Below are positions 55,426 to 64,000 of a stretch of DNA of 64,000 nucleotides, in pieces (position 1 is the first letter of the stretch; each line of letters opens with the position of its first letter). The stretch covers positions 1-64,000 of IMG/VR virus record IMGVR_UViG_3300046777_001715. The stretch is one strand, 5' to 3'. Source of the stretch: a virus. The translations under genes were made by a program, and so were the position numbers. The notes below the pieces were generated by a model. The model saw only the letters and a list, made by a program, of their open reading frames with translations. It made no database searches and was not told the DNA's origin.

Positions 55426-55529
55426 CCTTGCTTTATGAACCAATTTGGCCTATTATTGTACTAAGAGGAAACCCGCCTAGCCAGCATTGATTTTACAAAA
55501 ATTTTTAACTTTCCAGGAGGTGGAAATAA

Positions 55530-56171
55530 ATGGCATTTGAAGCTAAGAATATTATCGTTGGAGCAGCACCTATGTTCCTATCAAAGAAGGATTCAACAGA
55601 ATCAACTTACGCAACTGTTCTTCCAGAAGGATCAAACGTAACAGCTAACACATCAATCTACGACCCAGCAACCCGTGAACTCACAGGTGCACTAGGTACA
55701 GCTTATGCAAACGTTGGTTACACAAATAACGGTCTTCAGATTACTTACAACCCAACATACGGTTCAGTAACAGTAGATCAGCTTCTTGATACAGCAAAGT
55801 TGTTCAAGGAGTCTATGGAAGTTATGCTTGCAACTGAATTCACTGAAGCAACACTTGAGAACGTTCTTAAGGTATTTGGTCAGGGAGCAGCAACTCTTTC
55901 AAACGACGCACTCGGATTGGAAGCAGGAGCTCTTGGACAGGAGCCTACAGAGCGTCAGCTAATCGCTGTCGGTCTTGCACCACGTTCAGCAGCTAACAAG
56001 AAGCGTGAGCGTGTATATTATGCACGTCGTGTACTTTCTGTACAGCAATCACAATTCACACTAGCACGTAACAACCCAACAGTATTTCCAGTAACCTTCC
56101 GTCTTCTTCCTGATGCAGCATACGCAGGGGCAGAATACGGTAAGATTATTGACCGTTTGATTGAAGCGTAA
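55530..56171 (+). CDS. Major tail (tube) protein
   Basis: 213 residues of beta-rich sequence (STYATVLPEGSNVTANTSIY, NNGLQITYNPTYGSVTVDQL) with a helical middle and 'FPVTFRLLPDAAY' near the end, matching tail-tube subunits of long-tailed siphoviruses. Codons and the AGGAGGTGG ribosome-binding site are among the strongest here, and a terminator follows, as for an abundant protein. It lies between the tail terminator and the chaperones. Confidence 0.75.
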   Translation: MAFEAKNIIVGAAPMFLSKKDSTESTYATVLPEGSNVTANTSIYDPATRELTGALGTAYANVGYTNNGLQITYNPTYGSVTVDQLLDTAKLFKESMEVMLATEFTEATLENVLKVFGQGAATLSNDALGLEAGALGQEPTERQLIAVGLAPRSAANKKRERVYYARRVLSVQQSQFTLARNNPTVFPVTFRLLPDAAYAGAEYGKIIDRLIEA

Positions 56172-56205
56172 TTACAATTAAATAACAATTTAATATTGAG
56201 AGCAG

Positions 56206-56223
56206 ACCCCCAGAAATGGGGGT
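56206..56223 (+). terminator. Terminator after the tail-tube gene
   Basis: ACCCCC pairs with GGGGGT around AGAAAT, followed by TTGTTATTTG. Confidence 0.75.
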
Positions 56224-56230
56224 TTGTTAT

Positions 56231-56258
56231 TTGCTTATGCTGGTATTTTTGCTATAAT
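56231..56258 (+). promoter_or_regulatory. Promoter TTGCTT-N16-TATAAT (extended -10)
   Basis: TTGCTT (56231-56236) and TGC-TATAAT (56253-56258). It drives the chaperones and tape measure after the tube terminator. Confidence 0.7.
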
Positions 56259-56284
56259 GATAAGGACGATCCTAGGAGGATAAA

Positions 56285-56617
56285 TTGGCAACAACAGTGT
56301 ACGACGTACAAGAAATTGAACTACAAAATGGCGCAAAGGTGAAGTTAAAGCCACTCACAATTAAGGAACTTAGAAAGTTCATGACTGTCATTCAGAAGAC
56401 AGCAGAAGTTACAGGAGAAGACGATACTCTAAACATTCTTATTGAAGCATGTGGTGTCGCACTAGAGAAGCAGCTACCAGAGCTTGTCGCAGACAAAGAT
56501 GCATTTGAAGATGCGTTGGATGTTCCAACCATTAATCGCATTCTTGAAGTTTGTGGCGGAATGAAGATGGACGACCCAAATCTTCTGGCGGCAGCAGTTC
56601 TGGCTGGTCAGAACTAG
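56285..56617 (+). CDS. Tail assembly chaperone, short form (TTG start)
   Basis: 110 residues beginning (TTG) MATTVYDVQEIELQNGAKVK with a helical LKPLTIKELRKFMTVIQKTA core, typical of gpG-type tail assembly chaperones. AGGAGG five bases upstream supports the TTG start. Near its end is a slippery sequence that shifts some ribosomes to the long form. Confidence 0.85.
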   Translation: MATTVYDVQEIELQNGAKVKLKPLTIKELRKFMTVIQKTAEVTGEDDTLNILIEACGVALEKQLPELVADKDAFEDALDVPTINRILEVCGGMKMDDPNLLAAAVLAGQN

Positions 56618-56955
56618 ATCTAGCCGCCTTAGAAGCGCAAGTTTTTCTAATTGGTAAATGGAAAAACTTTGAAGAGTTAGAAGATAGTCTTTCTATGCCA
56701 GAGCTTGTACAATTATTAAAGGGTATAAGTAAAAAGGAAGATGAAGATAGAAAGTTCCAAGCTTCATTGCAAGGAATAAATCTAGGGGAGGATGCAACGG
56801 TTGAGGAAGAAAGTGAACACCCAACTTTTGAAGAGATTCAGATGAGAGCACAAGGAATCAACGGACTGCAAAACGATATCATCGGACTTCGTGGTCAAGC
56901 CGCTGCAACAAAAGGTTTCGGTATAAATCAAGGACTGGGGTATACCGAGGAGTAA
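56285..56955 (+). CDS. Tail assembly chaperone, -1 frameshifted long form
   Basis: At C CCA AAT (56575-56581) a -1 slip joins the first 99 codons to a second frame beginning (D)PKSSGGSSSGWSELDLAAL and running to 56955, giving about 223 residues. The second part includes QVFLIGKWKNFEELEDSLSM and LVQLLKGISKKEDEDRKFQ, a helical acidic gpT-type domain that binds the tape measure. The frame analysis and the heptamer agree exactly. Confidence 0.85.
56575..56581 (+). other. -1 ribosomal frameshift slippery site CCCAAAT
   Basis: The heptamer is in the X XXY YYZ register of the first frame (C56575, CCA, AAT). It lies 34 bases before the zero-frame stop. Confidence 0.85.
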
Positions 56956-56958
56956 TAA

Positions 56959-59900
56959 GTGGCAGAGAATATTAATACTAATATAACCGCTAATGCTGAT
57001 TTTTCTGGCTTAATAAGTCAGATACATAAAGCAGTATCACAGCTCACACTTTTACAGCAAAAATTAGGGTCTTCAAATGTTGCGCTTACTCAACAGATTG
57101 CTGCAACAAACAATGCTTTTTCAGACGTACTTAGAAAAAGCAATCAATTTAATACCCACTTTGTAACACTAGCAAGTGACACTGAAAAGTTTGGCAAAGC
57201 TTTAGATTCAGGAAAATTAAAATTAAGAGATTACTATCAGCACTGGCAGCAATACCATCGCCAGGCTGGTGGTATGATCCGTGATCTTGCTAAGCAACAG
57301 ACAGCTCTACAAAACGCAATTGTTCAGCCAATGGGAAGAAACCAAAAGGGACAAATGCAGTTCAATGTTCATGTTCCAACTGGAATTGACGAGCTGGCCA
57401 ATAAGACAAAACTTGCAAGAACCGAAATGTCTATCCTTAATAAGGTTATGCAAGATGGATCAAACAGCTTAATTAACTGGGGTAAGAATACGCAGTGGGC
57501 TGGACGTCAGCTGACTGTTGGCCTTACGGTTCCAATGGCAGCATTTGGCGCTGCAGCTGCTAAGGCTTTTAGAGAAGCAGATCAAGAGCTGGTAAGACTT
57601 ACAAAGGTTTACGGCGGACTTTCAAAAACTTCAGACGCAGAGCTTGGTAAAGTAAGAGCAGATGCAGTTGCAACAGCAAGAGAGCTTTCTTCAGCATATG
57701 GTGTTTCTTTTAAAGAGACATTGTCTTTAGCAGCAGATATTGCTGCTACAGGAAAAACAGGCAACGAGCTTTTGGGTTCTATTCGTGAAACTACAAGACT
57801 TACCGTGCTTGGTGAAATTGACAAGCAAGAGGCAATGAAAGCAACTCTTGCAATTCAGAATGCTTTTAAGCAGAACACAGACGAGCTTGCAAAATCAATT
57901 AACTTCTTGAACGCAGTAGAAAACCAAACATCTACAACACTTGAAGATTTGGTTGAAGCAATTCCTAGAGCAGGTACAATTGTTAAAGGTCTTGGCGGCG
58001 GAGTAGAAGATTTAGCTTTGATGATGGTGGCGATGAAAGAAGGCGGAGTTGATGCAGCTTCAGCAGCTAACGGATTAAAGTCAGCACTTGGTTCTCTTAT
58101 TAATCCAACAAAAGTTGCAAAAGAACAGTTTGCTGGATTTGGAATTAATTTAACTCAAATTGTAGAAGGAAATGCTGGCAACATTACAGCAACAATTATG
58201 GAGTTGCAAAAGGCGATGGAAAAGCTTAATCCATTGCAAAAGCAACAGGCCATTGAAACTCTTTTTGGTAAGTACCAGTTTGCTCGTATGGGAGCTTTGT
58301 TTGACAACCTAGGAAAGCAAGGAAGCCAGACACTACAAGTATTAGATTTAATGAAGGCAAGCACAGACGATCTTGCTCAAGTAGCAGGTCGAGAATTAGG
58401 GATGATTACAGAGTCTGCTTCTGGTAAATATAGAAGAGCCCTAGAATCTTTGAAAGCAGATTTAGCAACAGTTGGAGAACAGTTCTTAGGAATTGCAACA
58501 GGCCTTCTTAATTTTGCTAATGGGGTTGTAAACGCATTTAATAAAATGCCAGAACCAATTAAAAAGATGGTTACTTTATTAGGCGGACTTACAGCAGTAG
58601 CTGGTCCAATCATCATGTTGACTGGTGTATTTGCTAACTTCCTTGGATATGTGATGAAGGGCTTTTCAGCAATTAGAGCTTTCTTTAGTCACGCAGAAGG
58701 ATTTAAATTACTTACTCCAGAAATGATGGCAGCTAATCAAGCTGGTACATTAGTAGAAAAAACATTTTATTCAGATGCAACAGCCGCAAAAGTTTTAACA
58801 ACCGCATTAAACGGAATGCGTTTAGAAATGCAACAAATTGCAACTCTATCAAGAAGCGGTACGGTTACAGCAAAACCAATTATCGCAGGTGCAGCCGAAG
58901 GAGTCGGCATTGCTTCCTATGACTTTGCACACTATAACCCTCAATCTAAGTTATCCGAAGAAGCAAGACTTGCACAGACATTCCACACATCAGTTCCTTT
59001 AGACCCTTCAACAAATAAAAAGATTGGTCAGAATCCACAAATGATGGCAATGCCTGGAACAACTCTTCCAAATGTTCCTGGTCTTACAACAATCAATGGC
59101 GCAAGCACAGCAATTAATGCTAAAGAGGCAGCAAAATGGCATACTCAAATGACCGTTATGGCAATGCGTTCAAAAGATGAAATTATGGCAGTGGAAAAGA
59201 TTATTGATTCAACTGGCAAGTTGCCAGCAGAATTTATGGCAGACTTTAGCCACATTCTCCCAAAGATGGAAGCAATTACTTCAACAGCAGCTGCGTCAAG
59301 TGCTCGTGTAGCGGCAGCAGCACAAGCTGGAATACTTACAGTAGAAAAATCACAAGCAGCACTTACAGCAATCAATGCAAAGATGATTGAAAGAATGAAT
59401 GCTTTGTCTATTGCTTCTGGTGTACCTTTAGATAGAATGACAGTTGTTCCTGGAACAGGAACTACAATTGCAACTGGTACAGCAATTGATAAAAATACAG
59501 ATTACAATATGCGTTCAACTCTTCGCTCAGGCGCAGGAAGAGCTGGATCAATTACAAGTAAAATTGCTAAAGCAGTAGGAACATCTGTAAGAAGAATCAA
59601 GTTTGCAACTGGTGTAACAGCTTTAGGCAAGTTCTTGCCTAAGTTTACAGACATGAGAAAAGCAGCAGCTGCTGCAAAAATGTTAAGAGAATATTCCACA
59701 AGATCTGGTGGAATTGGTGGAACAAGAACTCCAAACTTAAGGCCACCAAAGCCTGGTAAGCGTGGAAGGAGTGGTGCTTCAACTGGAAAAGCTAGCGAAT
59801 CTGGCATGGGAACATCCTTTAGAGACTTTTCAAAAAGAGATAGCGATTTGTATGAAGATTCTTGGTGGAAGGAAGTTGGTGTAACTCCTACAGCTAAAGG

Positions 59901-62900
59901 TATAGGAGCTGATGATGAATATCTAGTTCACGCAATTACTCCTGCATTTAAAAAGAGAACAGCAAGCTTACCAGTTATGGGAAAGCAGTCCACCCCGTCA
60001 TTACCTAGAGAAAGATTTGATGAATTTAATATTTCAACAACATCAAAAGCTCCTTATCTTCAAGTTCTCCCTACAACATTTATAAAGAATACAAAAAGAT
60101 TTAATGATGCATTAAAAACTGGAGCAAGTCCAGATGATTTTAGAGAAGTAACTGGATCCGATATGGTCAGCTTCTTGGCCTTTTTAAAGGATCAAGGATT
60201 AAGGCCAGCACAAGCAAAAGCTTTAGCAGACAGAGCTGCAACACTTTTAAATCAAAAGGTTAAAAATTCCACAAACCCTATAACAGAAGAAGTATTTGGA
60301 GCAATGTTTAACCAATCAACTGTTAGAGCATTGCGTTCTGGGTTTATGCCTTCAATGCGTCCAGTAGTAAATACTTTTGGTTACGATAGACATTCAAGAA
60401 ACCGTGGACTTGAGCCAATGCCTTTCCAAAATGGAGTTACAAGACTTCCTGGTTATGGCGGAGGAGATACAATCCCAGCACTTCTTGAGCCAGGAGAGTC
60501 TGTTGTTACAAAAACAGCAACTGCTGGTAACGAAGGCGCAATTGCATTTATGAATGCTGGAGGAAAGATCCCTGGATTTGCTGGAGGAATTACAGCAATT
60601 GGAACTAAGATTAGTGCAATGAGAGCATCAAGAGCGGAAAAGCTTGCAGAGAATCCATTCTATAAGCCAATGGGAATGGGTGGAAATATTGCTGGATCTA
60701 TTGGCGGAGGAATAGCTGGAAGAATGACTGGGCTTCCAGGAGGAGAAATTGTAGGTTCAATAATTGGACCAGCAATTCTTTCAAGAATTATGGGTGTAAC
60801 AAAAGCTCTTTCTCTTGGAATTAAAACGGGAGCAGGATTTGTAAATACTCTTAAGATGATGGGAACTGCACTTAGAATAACTCCATGGGGATTGGCGGCA
60901 ACTGGTGTTGCAGCACTAGGACTTAAATTATTTAATATGTGGAAAACAGCTAAAGCGCAAAGCGATGCCGCAGCTCAATCATTTAAGGTAAATGAAAAGC
61001 TTGCAGGCCAATTGGGAATTAAATACACCACTTTGTCTGGAAAAATAAAATCTGCACAAGAAGATGCTAAGAGACAAAAGCAAATACTTCAAGCCGTTCT
61101 TGAAACCAATAGATTGGCAGGCGGAACAGGCGGACTTTCTATGACTATTAAAGAGCTTAAGGATATGCAGGCTCAAGCAAAGAAGTCTCAACCAGACGTA
61201 ATCAAGCTATTTGATGCAATGGATAGAAAAGATGTTGTTGCTAATGCTGCAGCAATGAAAGCACAATTAGTTGCAGGAGGAATGGCTGCAGATAAAGCAG
61301 CAAAGATGATATTTGCAATTATTACAGAATCTAATAAAGCATCTCAAGCAGTTGCTGCAATTTCTTCTAAGCCGTTTATGGAAATTAAAGATAAGGTTTC
61401 TGCAGCAACAGTTTCAGTAAGCACATTTAATAAAGCTATGGGCGTATATGGTGTAAATGGAAATGAATTGGCAGCAGCATTTGAAGGATCAATGGATGCA
61501 ATTGATGCTTACTACAATAGCTTAGTTGGGTCAAAAGACGAAACTGGAAAGATTATAACAGAAACAGAAGCTTTAAGAATGACAATGGAAAAGCTAAATG
61601 GTTCTGCTGCAACGAATAGGCAACTTGGACAATACAATTTAAATCTTATCCTTAAGCAAAAGCCAGAGCTTAAGGGAATTCTTTCTGCAACAGATTCAAC
61701 TGCAGATGCATATGCAAAGATTAAGCTATACACATCTGGAGTAGTAGATGATCTAAGCAAGATAAGTGGAATGCAAGCTCAAGCAATGCTTGCAGTTCAA
61801 AATGCTGTATCTCAAAATGCTACCGCTATGACAACAGATACCTCTATTAAGAATAACCCACTAGCTAGCTTAGCAGGACTCGGTGCAGAAGCAGCAAAAG
61901 CTTCTAAGACAGCTGCAGCACAAGCAGCCGCAGCATCAAGAGCTGCACAAAGAGATATCTCAAAAGAAGCAGCACTAATTGATAAGAAGATTGCTGCAAT
62001 TAAAAAAGAGGCGGATGCAAGAAAGAAAGCGCTTCAAGAGCAGCAAGATGCTGCAGACGTAGGACTTGCAATACAAGAACAGCAGCTTAGGTATCAAAAT
62101 GCTTTAGCAACTGGCAATATGAATGAGGCAGCTTCAGCTCAAATTGAAATTCAAAGACTTAGTGGTCAACATCAAAATAAGTTGGCTCAAACAGCAATTG
62201 AAGATAAGGCAAATAAAGATACAGAAGCTCTTCAAAATAAAAAGGCTGGACTGGAAGCATCACTTGCAGCTGCACAAAAAGCAGCAGCAGCAGCGGCAGA
62301 AAAAGCTTCTCTTGCTGCTGAAAGAGATTCAACAATTAAAACAATTCAGTCAACAATTGGAACTCTTATTACAAATGCTGGTCTTACAAACGATAAGGAC
62401 AAGATTGAGGCATACGGATACCAACTAAGAGATCAACTAGATGCACTCAGAAAGCTTGGAAAGGCTGGTGTAGCAGCAGCTAACGCTATTGCAATGCCAA
62501 CAACAATGTCTTACAACGGTTCATCATTAACAACAAAGCCACAGGATTATTCAAAGGTCATACAAGAACTTGCAAAGAAGAATCTTGAGTCTACAGCGGC
62601 AACTGGAAAGTTTAGTGGTTCTGTAGACGACTTTAAAAAAGCTGTTTCAGATTTCCAAATTGCAGCAGGTGGCGGAACATCAAAGTCAAGCGCTATCTCA
62701 ATTGATTACAATGCTAAGTATAGAAAAGACCCTAAAAAACAAAATATTCTAGATGATGATTCAAAGAAAGCAATTGTAAAAGATTATGGATTTAAGGCTG
62801 GACAGTATTTTGAATACGACGGAAGAGTTTATCGTGTTAAGTCAGCCACAGATATTGTGGCACAAAATTACGCAGAAGGTGGAGCAATTTACGGAGCAGG

Positions 62901-63249
62901 ATCATCAACATCAGATTCAATTCCAGCAATGCTTTCAAACGGAGAATTTGTTGTAAAGGCTTCAGCTGTTCAAAAGTATGGTGTCGGAACAATGGAAGCA
63001 ATTAATTCTATGAAATATGCTGCTGGAGGAATGGTTTCTTCATACGGTAGCGCAAATAAATATGCTACTGGAGGAAGAATTAGATTCAACGATGGCGGTA
63101 TGGCAGGAAATGCTATTGGAACTAATGTGGTAATAAATAATGACATTACTGTTAATGGAACTAATTTGACTGGACAAGAAATTGCACAGGCTATAATGGT
63201 AGAACAAAACAGACAAATTTCAATGTCTGGAAAGCAGAGGAACTTCTAA
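56959..63249 (+). CDS. Tail tape measure protein
   Basis: 2096 residues from GTG 56959 after GAGGAG. Residues about 180-540 hold the TP901-type core (DLALMMVAMKEGGVDAASAA, EQAMKATLAIQNAF-like helices). Ala/Gly-rich hydrophobic segments (GLLNFANGVVNAF; LGGLTAVAGPIIMLTGVFAN) follow. The later third has two 'GDTIPALLEPGESVV' / 'SDSIPAMLSNGEFVVKASAV' motifs frequent in tape measures, and a long coiled coil (AQAAAASRAAQRDISKEAAL). Its length should set the tail length (long tail, roughly 300 nm if 1.5 A per residue). Confidence 0.92.
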   Translation: MAENINTNITANADFSGLISQIHKAVSQLTLLQQKLGSSNVALTQQIAATNNAFSDVLRKSNQFNTHFVTLASDTEKFGKALDSGKLKLRDYYQHWQQYHRQAGGMIRDLAKQQTALQNAIVQPMGRNQKGQMQFNVHVPTGIDELANKTKLARTEMSILNKVMQDGSNSLINWGKNTQWAGRQLTVGLTVPMAAFGAAAAKAFREADQELVRLTKVYGGLSKTSDAELGKVRADAVATARELSSAYGVSFKETLSLAADIAATGKTGNELLGSIRETTRLTVLGEIDKQEAMKATLAIQNAFKQNTDELAKSINFLNAVENQTSTTLEDLVEAIPRAGTIVKGLGGGVEDLALMMVAMKEGGVDAASAANGLKSALGSLINPTKVAKEQFAGFGINLTQIVEGNAGNITATIMELQKAMEKLNPLQKQQAIETLFGKYQFARMGALFDNLGKQGSQTLQVLDLMKASTDDLAQVAGRELGMITESASGKYRRALESLKADLATVGEQFLGIATGLLNFANGVVNAFNKMPEPIKKMVTLLGGLTAVAGPIIMLTGVFANFLGYVMKGFSAIRAFFSHAEGFKLLTPEMMAANQAGTLVEKTFYSDATAAKVLTTALNGMRLEMQQIATLSRSGTVTAKPIIAGAAEGVGIASYDFAHYNPQSKLSEEARLAQTFHTSVPLDPSTNKKIGQNPQMMAMPGTTLPNVPGLTTINGASTAINAKEAAKWHTQMTVMAMRSKDEIMAVEKIIDSTGKLPAEFMADFSHILPKMEAITSTAAASSARVAAAAQAGILTVEKSQAALTAINAKMIERMNALSIASGVPLDRMTVVPGTGTTIATGTAIDKNTDYNMRSTLRSGAGRAGSITSKIAKAVGTSVRRIKFATGVTALGKFLPKFTDMRKAAAAAKMLREYSTRSGGIGGTRTPNLRPPKPGKRGRSGASTGKASESGMGTSFRDFSKRDSDLYEDSWWKEVGVTPTAKGIGADDEYLVHAITPAFKKRTASLPVMGKQSTPSLPRERFDEFNISTTSKAPYLQVLPTTFIKNTKRFNDALKTGASPDDFREVTGSDMVSFLAFLKDQGLRPAQAKALADRAATLLNQKVKNSTNPITEEVFGAMFNQSTVRALRSGFMPSMRPVVNTFGYDRHSRNRGLEPMPFQNGVTRLPGYGGGDTIPALLEPGESVVTKTATAGNEGAIAFMNAGGKIPGFAGGITAIGTKISAMRASRAEKLAENPFYKPMGMGGNIAGSIGGGIAGRMTGLPGGEIVGSIIGPAILSRIMGVTKALSLGIKTGAGFVNTLKMMGTALRITPWGLAATGVAALGLKLFNMWKTAKAQSDAAAQSFKVNEKLAGQLGIKYTTLSGKIKSAQEDAKRQKQILQAVLETNRLAGGTGGLSMTIKELKDMQAQAKKSQPDVIKLFDAMDRKDVVANAAAMKAQLVAGGMAADKAAKMIFAIITESNKASQAVAAISSKPFMEIKDKVSAATVSVSTFNKAMGVYGVNGNELAAAFEGSMDAIDAYYNSLVGSKDETGKIITETEALRMTMEKLNGSAATNRQLGQYNLNLILKQKPELKGILSATDSTADAYAKIKLYTSGVVDDLSKISGMQAQAMLAVQNAVSQNATAMTTDTSIKNNPLASLAGLGAEAAKASKTAAAQAAAASRAAQRDISKEAALIDKKIAAIKKEADARKKALQEQQDAADVGLAIQEQQLRYQNALATGNMNEAASAQIEIQRLSGQHQNKLAQTAIEDKANKDTEALQNKKAGLEASLAAAQKAAAAAAEKASLAAERDSTIKTIQSTIGTLITNAGLTNDKDKIEAYGYQLRDQLDALRKLGKAGVAAANAIAMPTTMSYNGSSLTTKPQDYSKVIQELAKKNLESTAATGKFSGSVDDFKKAVSDFQIAAGGGTSKSSAISIDYNAKYRKDPKKQNILDDDSKKAIVKDYGFKAGQYFEYDGRVYRVKSATDIVAQNYAEGGAIYGAGSSTSDSIPAMLSNGEFVVKASAVQKYGVGTMEAINSMKYAAGGMVSSYGSANKYATGGRIRFNDGGMAGNAIGTNVVINNDITVNGTNLTGQEIAQAIMVEQNRQISMSGKQRNF

Positions 63250-63707
63250 TGGCTACAGTATATCTTCCACAAGGGTCAGTATTGTTTATTGATAATTCAA
63301 CATCTGGCGCTGCAACATGGCAAAAGGTTACAGAGCATAATAGGTCTGCAATTGCAATGGATACAGAAAGATTTGAAAAGGTTCAAAGAATGTCCAACGG
63401 AACATTGAGAAAGATATTTATAGCTGACAAAAAAACATTTAATACTGCCTGGTCAATGTTGCCTTCATATAGTACAATGACAGTAGATGGTGGTTGGGGA
63501 GCAGAAGACATTAGGTCTTTCTATCATAGCGCAAAAGGTCAAGGAACATTTAAAATTAAGATTGCATATAGTGCAGCAAGAACTGAAGAATTTACAGTTT
63601 CGTTTACATCGGCTAACTTTACTATTGTAAAAAGAAACGTTAAGGCAAAAACATCTGACGCTGCACAAGAATTCTGGGATGTTAACTTTGCACTGGAAGA
63701 GGTATAA
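63249..63707 (+). CDS. Distal tail protein-like
   Basis: 152 residues after the tape measure. MATVYLPQGSVLFIDNSTSG is beta-rich throughout and includes 'FTVSFTSANFTIVKRNVKAK'. Such position and size suit a tail-tip component such as a distal tail protein. TAATG junction with the next gene. Confidence 0.6.
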   Translation: MATVYLPQGSVLFIDNSTSGAATWQKVTEHNRSAIAMDTERFEKVQRMSNGTLRKIFIADKKTFNTAWSMLPSYSTMTVDGGWGAEDIRSFYHSAKGQGTFKIKIAYSAARTEEFTVSFTSANFTIVKRNVKAKTSDAAQEFWDVNFALEEV

Positions 63708-64000
63708 TGATTCCAGTTGTGCAAGGGGTAAAAGACCTACTAAATAAAAATACATCTTTATCCATAGGGGCTGGTGCCACAATGGATATTAATGTCAACT
63801 CCATGGTTTCATTTACACCCACATCAATTACTGGAACAGAGTATCAAACAATTAATGGGCGTCAGCCATTTAAAAAGTTATTTCCTTTAGATACAATTAT
63901 TAAGCCTTCAAGACCACAGCTTGCTGGAATTAAATATGGAATTTCTGGAGACATTCAAACTAAAACATATGCTGATCCAAAATCGGTTGACTATAAGCCA
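63707..64000 (+). CDS. Partial tail-tip protein
   Basis: The frame from ATG 63707 runs off the right edge; 98 residues are visible, beginning MIPVVQGVKDLLNKNTSLSI and including SITGTEYQTINGRQPFKKLF. Beta-rich, following the tape measure and distal-tail gene, so probably the next tail-tip component. Truncated by the window. Confidence 0.7.
   Translation, partial: MIPVVQGVKDLLNKNTSLSIGAGATMDINVNSMVSFTPTSITGTEYQTINGRQPFKKLFPLDTIIKPSRPQLAGIKYGISGDIQTKTYADPKSVDYKP

Overview
The window is a contiguous piece of an AT-rich tailed-phage genome (Caudoviricetes). A tape measure of about 2,100 residues, a portal, an HK97-type capsid, a tail tube and a -1 frameshifted tail-chaperone pair indicate a long, non-contractile (siphovirus-like) tail; no sheath or baseplate wedge was seen. 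The host is probably an actinobacterium: several starts lie 6-7 bases after a -10 box (leaderless mRNAs), there are GP88- and DUF7455-type proteins, a class II ribonucleotide reductase, and TGTGA-N6-TCACA sites like those of actinobacterial Crp/GlxR. A low-GC freshwater lineage such as Nanopelagicales would fit, but that is inference. No terminase, polymerase or integrase is present, so the genome continues past both edges.

Positions 1-9,910 form a leftward (minus-strand) early-type region of more than 30 small, tightly packed genes, often overlapping as ATGA or TAATG. Most are unrecognised; recognisable ones are a DUF1281/YubB-type protein, a DUF7455 zinc protein, a DUF932 protein and a GP88 protein, with one tRNA-Asp. 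The non-coding gaps are modular. Fifteen copies of a bipartite promoter TGTC(A/G)G-N10-TAnnnT are present. Most intergenic copies have a Crp-like palindrome upstream, and three gaps also carry paired DnaA-box-like TTATCCACA motifs and a CCCGCA/TGCGGG hairpin.

Positions 10,060-17,800 hold mixed-strand genes: phage proteins of unknown role, small cysteine-rich proteins, a membrane-anchored lysozyme/transglycosylase, a glycosyltransferase, adenosylcobalamin-dependent nrdJ and a holin. Positions 17,870-47,760 are a roughly 30-kb rightward tail-fibre and receptor-binding locus. It contains collagen-like, PASTA, FN3, LamG-like and glycine-rich adhesin-like proteins, several of them in paralogous copies. 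Two non-structural cassettes interrupt it: a run of double-stranded beta-helix/2-oxoglutarate-oxygenase-like proteins (23.5-25.7 kb), and a four-gene unit (34.8-38.6 kb) with a U32-like/methyltransferase fusion and a DUF401-like multi-pass membrane protein.

Positions 47,820-64,000 are the head and tail morphogenesis genes in the usual order: portal, protease with a nested scaffold, major capsid protein, connectors, tail tube, frameshifted chaperones, tape measure and distal tail. Strong terminator/extended -10 promoter pairs lie after the capsid gene and after the tail-tube gene, presumably resetting expression level around the two most abundant virion proteins.
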